Origin: Sinonovacula constricta
Lineage: Eukaryota; Mollusca; Bivalvia; Cardiida; Solecurtidae
DNA length: 64,000 bases
NCBI GenBank assembly: GCA_007844125.1
Contig: CM017567.1
Span: 44,428,013 to 44,492,012, forward strand
Reading direction: 5' to 3'
A model generated the notes under the pieces. That model did no database searches. It saw nothing but the letters and a program-made list of their open reading frames with translations, and was not told where the DNA came from. The position numbers and the translations under genes were made by a program. Shown here in pieces: positions 28,901-40,900 of the stretch; within the stretch, counting starts at the first letter, position 1; every line of letters begins with the position of its first letter.

Positions 28901-31900
28901 TCAGGACAGTCACCAACTGCCCAACCAAACCTTCTGTCAGGACAGTCACCAACTGCCCAACCAAACCTTCTGTCAGGGCAGTCACCAACTGCTCAACCAA
29001 ATCTTCTGTCAGGACAGTCGCCGACTGCTCAACCAAATCTTCTGTCAGGACAGTCACCAACTGCTCAACCAAATCTTCTGTCAGGACAGTCACCAACTGC
29101 TCAACCAAATCTTCTGTCAGGACAGTCACCAACTGCTCAACCAAATCTTCTGTCAGGACAGTCACCAACTGCTATGCCAAATCTGCATTCAGGACAGTCT
29201 CCGACTGCTTTACCAAATACTCTGCCTACAGTAACTCCAACTGCTGGCCCTGTTTTGTGTGGATGGACTTCTTGGATGGATGGTCACAGGCCTGACATGA
29301 TGGTGGGTGAATCCGAAATCTTCTCTGAACTGAGACCTATCTATCACTTCTGTGCTGATGGAGACATACAGGGTATACAATGTAGAGCTGTTGGTACCCA
29401 TCAATTGATAAACGAGACAGATCAAATAAACGTAATTTGTGATATACCATCTGGCGGTCTTATGTGCTTTGGTTTTGATCAGCCCACAGGCGAATGCTAC
29501 AATTATGAAATAAGAGTTTTCTGTGAGCCTAAGGGCATGGATTGTTCGGGTGCCCCAACTGCGGCACCACCCAGGACATCTGGAAGTGAACCAACAGCAG
29601 CTCCAAATGTGCCTTCATTTGAAATACCGAGTGCTAAGCCCGGTCTTCCGTCAGGAGAAACGCCGACAGCTAGACCCATCCTGACTTCTGGCAGTTCCCC
29701 CAATATAGTAAGTAGCTACCATCACTGTACTTTTGTAGATTGTTGTAATTTGCTAATAAAATAATGAAATCAGCTACGACGCTACCTTAAACTGCCCATC
29801 ATAGTTCATTAAAGGATGAACGTAATAATCAATTAATCCAATCATTAATTGCTCAAACATTAATGTCGTCTCATTTAACATTATCTTACAAAAGTACACA
29901 TTTCAGTAATATGTAAACACCATCTTCAGCTATATTTTTATACTTTTAGTGCGAAAACCGCTGGAGTTCCTGGGTTGACCGCGATAATACCAGGGACGGG
30001 TTCGAGATTGAATTCATGACGTCATCGGAACTGATGCTCTTCTGTCCTCTTGGCAGGATTTCCGCTATCGACTGCAGGACAGTTGATGCAGAAACACCTT
30101 ACTATAGTGCTGGAGAGGTCAGTTATATTTTAGAAACACCTTACTATAGTGCTGGAGAGGTCAGTTATATTTTGGAAACACCTTACAATAGTGCTGGAGA
30201 GGTCACTTATATTTTACAAAAACACCTTACTATAGTGCTGGAGAGGTCAGTTATATTTTAGAAACACCTTACTATAGTGCTGGAGAGGTCAGGTATATTC
30301 TAGAAACACCTTACTATAGTGCTGGAGAGGTCAGTTATATTTTAGAAACACCATATTCTAGAAACAACTTAGGCTGGCTGGTTTGCGATTTGTTTATTTT
30401 TTTATTAGCATGGTTTCAGCTCACATTGTTTTTTTTTAAATATTTATACAATCCGTATGATGTTAACATTAATATCTACGGCACGTGGTCAAAGGCTGAG
30501 CTGGATAACCTTTTGTTGATCCTTAATGTATGTCGCATACAGGTCAGTATAAGCGTTTATTATTATTAAGATAGTAATAGATCCGTAATGAATTCGCATA
30601 TGTAACATAGAGAGAAAATGTGCAGGGACTCCGGGACTCGAACCTGGGACCCTAAGCTAACAGGGCGAATGCTGTGCCGACTGAGCTAACCGGACCGCTT
30701 ACACATTCTCTCCCTATCACCCGGCGACATATACAAGCAGTATAAGCGTTGATTATTATTAGGATAATAACAGATGAATTAGACAGATTTGATAGATTTA
30801 TGTTAGATATCGGTTACTGCTGTCTTTCACCAAGACACTTACTCAATTTTTTGGAAAAAAAAAACAACATAAGTACCTCAAAAAAGTACCTTAAAATAAA
30901 AGCAAGGACTTGACATAGACACATTGGCATAAACGTTAAAATTACTTGTTCAATGTGTTTATAGACTGTGAAATGTACTGTGCAAGACGGTTTCATGTGC
31001 AATGATTCGGACAATCAGCCAATACCATGTAGCAACTACAAGGTTAGGTATCAGTGCGAATGCCTTGGTGAGTACATGTATATTGTTTGCCAGTTTTCTC
31101 GAATGAAACAATGTTTTCCTCTTTCATAAGATATGTTCGAAATATATTTAGTAGCCTCTTGTCAGTTATATTGCATGGGCAGCTGCAATTTATAAAAATG
31201 TTACTGGTTAAATTACACCTGTGTTACTATTGGAATTGAATCAATTGGAAAAGTAAACAAATACATCATCTTGACATTTGTAGGAAACTTTATTAGGGAA
31301 TACCATAGGTTTATTGTTAACACTTCTCTAATTTTTATTAGGGTTTATTGTTAAAACTTCTCTAAACTTTATTAGGGAATACCATAGGTTTATTGTTAAA
31401 ACTTCTCTAAACTTTATTAGGGAATAACATAGGTTTATTGTTAAAACTTCTCTAAACTTTTTTAGGGAATGCCATAGGTTTATTGTTATAACTTCTCTAA
31501 ACTTTATTAGGGAATACCATAGGTTTATTGCTTTAACTTCTCTAAACTTTATTAAGGAATGCCATAGGTTTATTGTTAAAACTTCTCTAAACTTTATTAG
31601 GGAATACCATAGGTTTATTGTTAAAACTTCTCTAAACTTTATTAGGGAATACCATAGGTTTATTGATAAAACTTCTCTAAACTTTATTAGGTAATACCAT
31701 AGGTTTATTGTTAAATTTCTCTAAACTTTATTAGGGAATACCATAGGTTTATTGTTAAAACTTCTCTAAACTTCCTGAACATATACATAAAAAATGACTG
31801 CCAGCTTTTTACAGTTTTGTATATCATTTAACCATATTCAGTTTTACAAATTACGATGTATTGTTTAAATTACGTTTTTTGTAGTAAGATAAGCTGAAAA

Positions 31901-34900
31901 ACATATCCAGATGTCTACATTTCACAACACAACACTTCATTTCTGCACTATTTATATTTTATTTCTGACTTAAAAATTCTTATTGAGTAACTGTTTTTAT
32001 TCCAGAGACCACTGGGGTAGTTTCACCACATTCAGGACCACATATAACTGGAATTAGTAAGCAACTTATGTTCACTCTTAAAGTGTCGTTTTAACAAAAA
32101 ATGTTTGTTTAATCTTGCAATGTGTCTTTGGGGTTTGTCTACAGACCCTGTGATACCTAGAACATTCTTGTTTTTATCTAACCAACCCTTTAAGGCGTTA
32201 AAACAACATTTAACTTATCCTATAACATCTAACCATATTCAGTGGATATTTTATTAAAAATTAAAACACATTAAAATATGTTCATAACATTTGTGTTTCT
32301 TTTTTCAAGGATAATCTTAGATTTGTAAATAACTTCCCAGTGTAATTGTTAATAGTGTAATATCTTGCGCTAAATTATTTGCTAATATGTCTTTCTTTGT
32401 AATGAACCTAACATGTTTATATAAGTCTTGTTTACTGATTTGTGTTATTGTCTTAACTCAGGAACAACAGCCGAGGTGACACCACACTCAGGACCACAAG
32501 TGACTGGAATAAGTAAATGTCATTTTGAATTTGTTTTATTAGCAGAAAGTAGTGTCCTATTCATGTTCATGTATTAGGAAATGTATTATTCCACCTTTAT
32601 GGGCTATACATGTAGCCCAATTGTGCAGTCTTTTTAAAAACGCAAAAATAGATAAAATACACATAAATGAATCCACAATAACCGTTGTTATAACTCCTCT
32701 AAAGTTACTGTACATATACATGAAACATTGACTGTGTACATACATGGACTTAATGCTCTAAATTTATGGATGTATTATTTTTGCATTAGGATAATTATAG
32801 TCGAAGCACGAAAGTTCAGTCGAAATTGACATTGTTTCAGCTGCTCCTCCAACCCCCTCAGGTCCTACACCCACCTCTACTGCATTCCCACGTGAGTGTG
32901 TTTTTGATGTGTTATTTGTTTGTTTCAGATTTACACTAAACATACTTGAAAACGTTTTATTTAAAGTTTATCTCCTTTCAGGAGTGTACTCCTGAATCTA
33001 ATAAGGTTGAGATAAAAGCAAAGTGTATGCCATACTAGTTTTTACAAGCTACCTTTAAAGTGCTGTTATTATAGTTTTGTTCAAATCGTTTTGTCCCTGT
33101 TTTGAAAGGACCATTTGTATCTTAAATTATGATATTTATGTATTCTTACAGCGGTGTGTGTACAAAGAATGGGCATGTCTGATGGCAGCATTGAAGGTCA
33201 TATGATCACAGTCTCCTCGTCACGTGACGGCAATCTGAACCCCCAGAGTGCCCGCTTAGATGGCCCAGGGGCCTGGGTGGCGGAGGTAAACGATCAAAGC
33301 CAGCATATTCAGGTGATTAATAGCTTTTTTTATTATAGTGTCACCTTATGGATGCAATAATCTAACACAGTACAATATAGTGAATTCTAGCTTTTGATAT
33401 TCTAGTCTTAATTTGATCTTAGAACCCTATCTAAGCCATGGTGTATTATGTTTTTATTACATGTGTGCCGTTTGCCATCTGATGCGTGAAAAGTGTCATT
33501 GAAATCTTTTGTTTGAATGTGTATTTCTTTATAATATCATTTAAATTATACATATTATCTAAGTCATATGGCAGTCTACTGTCAAAGGAAGTTCATGCTA
33601 TTCATATATTGCTGAAAAGCAGTGTTCTTTGTTAATAGTTTCCTTGTTGATAATTGGCTTCTTGAGTTAATTTCACCAAACAAATATGCTTGCATCCAGA
33701 TTAATTTCATGGCTCTACGACTTGTGACTGGAGTGGTTACTCAAGGACGTGCAGGCGCCGGCACGTTCGTGACCTCGTACAAGGTGTTGTACTCGAGCGA
33801 TGGCTACCAGTGGAATGTATACCAGACCAACGGAATCGACAAGGTATTGTCTCTTGTTATATAGATCTTAAGTAGTTATGAATCAGACAACTTCTATCGG
33901 TTTAACTTGTTGTGGACCACGTCCATTGTGTGTGTTTTCATTATTCCAAGTCCGGGCAATAAACTGTAAATGTGTGTCCACTTGTGAAATACCATATAGA
34001 TAAACACGTTGTACTAAAGTAGATTATGATACAGATACTAGTATATTCGAAAACAATATTGCACCAACGTATACGCAAGCTGATATACAATATCACCCAG
34101 TACAACATCAAGCAGTACAATATTACCCAGTAGAGTATCATCCAGTATAATATCACGCAGTAGAATATCACCCAGTAGAATATCACCCAGTACAATATCG
34201 CCCAGAACAATATCACGCAGTACAATATTACCATGTCTGTTGATATACTAAATGACAGTACGCAGAATATGAATATCGTTATCGAGAGGACACGACTACT
34301 ACCCACAGACATTTGCATTAAAATCCTTTAGCGTGACCGAAAAAAACGACATATTAATACATCTACTATTTGCACGGAAGTATCTAGATCTAAAATCGTG
34401 TATCAAAAGTTAACTGCAAGAAATGGAGCATTTACTGTTGATTTAATGGCTGCAAATCTCCGATATTGACTTGTGTTAAAGGTAAAATGCAATTTTTCCC
34501 TTTTCTGTTATTTTTCCTGTTTGACTTTTGTACCTAAATATATTTTTATGAATAAAGTGTTATGAACTGATACTTAAACACCTCATAATGCACCCTAAGA
34601 TGTATTTATAAGATAACTACTTGTTTGATTGATGTATTTATAAGTTAACCACTTGCTTAATTGATATATTTATAAGATAACTACTTGTTTGATTGATCAC
34701 TCCAACCCTGGCCGGACGCTATTTACTTTCAAATAGAAAGGACTTTGGCGCATTTGTGAGACTTTTCCTGGGTCTTCTATTATGTATTTTTGAATTGCGA
34801 GGAAGCTGTTAACGATGTTAAAGTTCGCACCTTTGAAGTAGTACATATGCTGATTTCGGAGTCTGTTTATGACATATCTAGTTTTCACACAATACCCAAA

Positions 34901-37900
34901 TGATGGCAAGTATATGTTGGTATTGCAAGTAAGTAATAAGTGCCAATTATATCATGCCGTTCCCACAATTAGATTGTGGTCTGTTGGGTAACACGTTGGG
35001 CTCTGCCTAAGAGGGTCCCGTTTTCGAACCCTGAAGCTGACCACTTAATGTTAGTCATTGAGCAAGACTATTAACTGCATAGTGATCCATGTAATTAGTA
35101 ACTGAGTTCTAGTGCTTCCCATGAAGTGGTGGGTAATCCAGTGGGAGTAATGAAGTCCGCAGGATACACGATATACTTTAACAACCAAAAACGGTTCATC
35201 AACCGATGAAAGGCAAAAAATCAACGATTTATTCCGTATAATTTCAATATCCGTATAATTTCAATAAATTTAGATTCTTTTAGAATCAATGCATTTAAAG
35301 AAAAATCATTGAAACCACCCTTAATTTTTTTTATGAGACAAACCTTTAACTTCTTGTAGAAATTGGATCAAACGAATAACTTACTCTGCGCGTGATAATA
35401 TTCTTTGTATTTAAGTCGCGTCCACAAAGTCAAGAAGCTAAACAATAAGAAAGTTGTGCCTCATTTATTGTTCTGTAAATGACAATTTTACATTTTCAAA
35501 AAATAAAGTGTTTAAAACAACAATTATATGTAATGTGTTTGCAAACAAATGACAAGTAAACGTTTAAGAAAAATCACGTTCTTAGTAAATGTTTCACAAA
35601 AACGTCTGTTGTATGACCTAATTTTGACGTCATGTTTACATTCTTTCATGAAAACAATGAAATAAACTCCGCCCACCTAGACAATTCGCAATCAGGAATG
35701 AACATAACGGCAAACATTGGGCATGTAAATATTGTTAGTTGAAACAACAATAAATAACTATGTTTAAACTTAACTAAACAATAAACTTGATACAATTATC
35801 TGAAGTGCCTTTCACACAAAAACAGTGTGTGCCAAGTATATCTTGCCTTTCGCGCAATAAAGCAATAGATGTCAATAATGTGTTTACTTTTGCGCAATAA
35901 GCATGGTCACACAATTATCAAAGACTGCTTATTGTCTCTTGTCTGTCCATTCTCCAGGTGTTCCAAGGTAACACAGATGCCACCGAACATGTGACCAACA
36001 TGTTTGAGCACCCAGTGAGGGCCCAGTATATCCGTATTGTCCCTCTGACCTGGAATGGTGTCATCGCCATGAGGCTGGAAATCATCGGATGCTTTGAGCC
36101 ATATCCAAGTAAGCAGCACCTCTCGTCTAGTACATGGTTATTGTTCCTTACACTCACATATAACGTGAAAACACTTCCCTTCCTCAGCTAATCCTATAAC
36201 ATCTAACCATATTCAGTGGATATTTTATTAAAAAAATAACACATTCTTTAAAATATGTTCATAACAGTTGTGATTCTTTTTTCAATTATAATGTTAGATT
36301 TGTAAATAACTTCCCAGTGTAATTGTTAATAGTGTAATATCTTGCGCTAAATCCTTTGCTAATATGTCTTTCTTTGTAATGAACCTAACATGTTTATATA
36401 AGTCTTGTTTACTGATTTGTGTTATTGTCTTAACTCAGGAACAACAGCCGAGGTGACACCACACTCAGGCCCACAAGTGACTGGAATAAGTAAATGTCAT
36501 TTTGAATTTGTTTTATTAGCAGAAAGTAGTGTCCTATTACTGTTCATGTATTAGGTAATGTATTGTTCCACCTTTATGGGATATACATGCAGTCCCAATT
36601 GTGCAGTCTTTTTTAAAAAAAAAACGCAAAAATAGATAAAATACACATAAATAAATCCAAAATAAACCAACTGTTTATTGTGAATCGTTAAATCCGAAAA
36701 AAAGGGAAGAGTAACACATATTTATAAATGCAATGTTGCTTTAAATACATACACCTATATCACGCTTTCGTGTCAGTTTGATTCTTTTTACATTAATAAC
36801 TGTCAATAATATGCTCAAACGGGAACATTATTTCTACTACTCGTGTAAAGATCTGAATATTATTTGTGTTCTTTAGGAACTACCGCCACGGCCACACCCT
36901 ACACTGGACCTTCATTCACAGCAACCAAACCAACAATTGGTACGTGACAAGGATACCCTTTGCAGTTATTTAATCATTTTCTTTAAAAAACAACAACAGA
37001 GTAATATGAAAATGTTTGTTTACTGTAATGACGTACGTCATCAAACTGTAACCGAATACATGTTATCTTACTTGAAATACCGACATCATCAAACTGAAAC
37101 AGCTGAGAAAATCTTCATTGCTCTTAACAATGTCATCACTATTCCAGCTTGCTGCTTGCCGTCACACCACTACCACTTGCAATTGATATCAAATGTTGTA
37201 TATAAGGATAATACTCTATATAATTTTCTTGTACTTGCATTTGTGGTTATCACTGCCGTTTGGACAACTTCCTGTGTTTCTGCTGGATTTGTCCTCACTG
37301 ATGACATTTAGTGCAATCTAAACTGTTATGTATGCAATTTTACTATAAGGCATTTCAAAAACGAAAAGTCAGGAAAAGCTTTGCAACCAATTTAACACAC
37401 AGTTGTCAATAGATTTGATTGTATTCATTTTACAAATAATGTATTATATTATCTATGTAAAATAATATATAGATCTGTAGCTGATTAAAATTTAAAATGT
37501 ACAAGAAACATTGACTAAAATATACTTTTAATTTCGAATATAACCATTCCATTGTATGAAAATTGGAAATCGTATTAGAATGTAAGATTAAAGGAAGTCA
37601 GTATAATTTTGACACACAATTGTACACACTGTTGTAATGAGGGACAGGATGTGACGGTCTAATCGTTAATGACCAGGGACTCATCAAACCTGTTGTAATG
37701 AGGGACATGTTGTGACGGTCTACACTGTCACACGGCACTGTGTTCCCTTGTATATTTCTTAACTCAGTCCATATATCTTAAAACCAAGGTATACTAACAT
37801 AAATGTAATATGACACTACACATTTTGGTAAGATGTTTAAGTAAAAGAAGCGGTTATTATGTTATTTGGCTTGATTCATTCATCAACATCGGCTAGTTAA

Positions 37901-40900
37901 CAACCCTCGTTATCTTATTAAGCCTTGATTTGCCTTATCATCCTTCCCTTTCTACATGCCAGCACCCAGCTGTATAGAATGGGATAACTGGGTCAACCAG
38001 GGCCACCCAACTTTGACCTCAGGAGGAGACTCGGAACCCTTTGCGGCGATTCTAGCGTCGTCGTTTGAGTGTCTGAACCCTGTCGTTATTCAGTGTGCTC
38101 GAGCCCATGATGAGCTCTCATATGAATTAACTGGTCAGAAAGTGGAATGTAACACCTGGACTGGATTGACCTGCATAAACAAGGACAATGCACCGACGTG
38201 CTTCGATTACAAGGCGAGAATTGGATGCCTGAAAAATGCGCCCGGATGTAGTATGTATTAAACCTGCATTTTACAAGCATATGCACATGTATTGTTTCAA
38301 AAATTACCGCCTTTCAAATAAGATATTTAATTTATAACGATTTGGTCACTATCAAAACCTGGTCGAAAAATATGCATACATTTCACTATATTCTTAAAGT
38401 GTGCTGCTTACTATGTTTGAATATAAAAATTATAATAATGTTTCATATAGAATTACTCGTATGGCAAGTACAAGGTAATACAATTTCAATCTGTTAACGG
38501 GGCGCCCGTGGCGTAGTAGAAGAGTCGCCAATTTGTAACTCGTCTGACTGCTAAGCCTCTCACCGCGTAGGTTCGAGTCCTGTTCGGGACGAAGCACATA
38601 ATGTGTGAAAGTCTTCCAGCTGACTTGCGGTGCGCCGGTGATTCATCCGAAATATTTGTCTGAGGTCTTCCTTTACCAAAAAGGTTGGACGTTGCTATAA
38701 CGATCATAATTGGTTGCTGCAATGTATTTCAAAAACAACAAACAATTCGTTTTGCTTGTGACGGGAGGTGTGAAGTATAAATTCTTTTTTTTATAATTTT
38801 AAACTGTTCTTAACTTGCCCTGCTGTATTCCAGTTATTCAAGAGCCCCCGACCCTGACGAGCCCACCACCAAAGACTAATAAAGGGACCACTGCAGTCAT
38901 CAAGATCACGACCCAACCGTGTTTCGAGGGAATGGACATGTCAGCGTGTCCCGTATCATGTCCACCTGAGCACTACTGCAATGGCCTCACCTGTGTTCGG
39001 AAGTCCGAGTGTAACTGTATGGTAGACGGCAAAGTGGTTGCTGTAAGTTCCCTTGTAAAATATTTTATTCCAATATTGAATTTCAGTACAATAGACTGTT
39101 TTTCAAACTGTCGGCACTATAAACCATCAGCAATGCGTGTTTACATAAATCGGTATATCCAACCAGTGCCTGTGATTACCACTGGACTTTCTGTGCAAAC
39201 AAAAATGTGATTCTTGTCTTAAACGAATATAAACTGTCAAAATATAATTAGTGGAGGAGTTAGATATAACAATCTTCTTTGACAGTCGTTAGCCTTCAAT
39301 ACACAGTGGTGTATTACTACTGTACGCCCAGCTTGTAGGGTAGTTCAAGGTCCGGATAGCCTATCATTGCAGGGTTCGACACTAACGCTGGTCCGTGACC
39401 AGTTGATTTTTAGAAGGTTATTATTTATTATTCCAGGTTCCCAAGATGCTTAAAAGAGAACATGTTTATTCTGCGGGCCTCTGCAGACTTCGTAAAAAAG
39501 ATGTTTAAAATGCGATGCGAACATTTTTATGGAAGAAAAATATCAAAAGAATAAATAAAATAATAATTTATACATTATCTTAAAAGTTTTTTACATTTTT
39601 ATAAAGTCATTAAAAGCAGGAGGAAACATTTTCCGAAAAGCGCTGAGGTTGGATTCCGCGTTTTAAACGCGTGGGAAATCAAGCGTCTTCTTATATTTTG
39701 ATATAAACTGGATTCAGGATTGGAAGGACCAGTACTTTAAAAGAAGGACAAGTACTTTTTGCATCAAACAGGTCCTGTGGACCACCTGCAATAAAATAAG
39801 TTAGTGTCGAACCCTGAACAGACTGCTGGGAATAGGTGTGGTATCCCATCGGGGTCTTTAATAATGACAGGGATATTAAATAGATAAAAAAACATCATGT
39901 TATATACATGATATATATGTAAAGGCTCTCACTGTATGTCAAAACCAACGCATAATAATCTTATTCGCGTGTACCTGCTAGTATTTACATTGTGGTATAT
40001 TTTTATAAAAAGTTTGCTATGTAGTTAACCCAAGTTAAGAACAGTAATCTAGTAAAAGTTTGAATGTTCATGTTACAATCGGACAATTCTACAGTTAAGA
40101 TGATTGTGTTTGATCAATAATTAAATATGATCGTTAAGCAAAGGTTAATTAAACTATAACTTATTTCAGAGATTATTTAACAGTAATTAGTATAACTTTT
40201 ATATGCCAGTATTTAAGTACATGCAATAATGTAATGATATGTTAGATCTTGAGTTGGAATTTTCTGGCCATATTATCGTTTATTCATTCTGTGTGGATTG
40301 CCGATGTCATTATCAACTGTTCATTGTTTCCAGAATGGCCACTTCGTGGAGAATAGCAACTGTGCCACATGCCAGTGTATTAGTGGAGAAATTCAGTGTA
40401 TGCCCAAAGTCTGTCCAAACTGCACTGACGTAAGTGTCCTTCAGACATTGGGTCATCTCATGTTACATGTGTTCTTCAAAAAAAAAATCTAGTTTTTGTA
40501 CCGCCTTAAGGTAACAGACGGTATACTGTTGGAGGAAATCAATTACTGATCCTGATCAAACAACTGTTATCAGAATAAAACAGGAGCACGTTTAGATGGT
40601 ATACCACTGGTCTTGCATGTGGACCAATTGACCGACTGTATTTCCGTCATTTTATCAATTTAACGTATACAAATTTTTATATTTTAAAATCAGAAAGACA
40701 TTTTGCTTTCGGTTCACCTAAATATGTTTTGTTGTGTTATTAAAAACGTATAAAGACTTATTTAATCTGTGGACTTATTTAATCTTGGTTACAACTAGAT
40801 GCATTTTCCTTTTTAAGTTTTAATAGTCGTATGGAAATAGTTTGGCGGAAAAGTTTTAACTAAGTAAAACAAGTAAGTGGTTAAGAATTGTTTTTCCTAA

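Noticed and set aside
30624..30697. Functional tRNA gene on the minus strand
   Set aside because: A-box and B-box are present, but the two sides of the acceptor stem do not pair and the anticodon stem is poor. A tRNA-derived repeat fits better.
33941..34318. Minus-strand 125-residue open frame with repeated hydrophobic peptides
   Set aside because: It is produced by the 15-bp repeat at 34100-34240 and has no other support.
36937..37311. 124-residue open frame after exon 36
   Set aside because: It begins at the exon 36 donor region and runs into intron sequence with no domain, and the next WxxW exon has a good acceptor in the expected phase.
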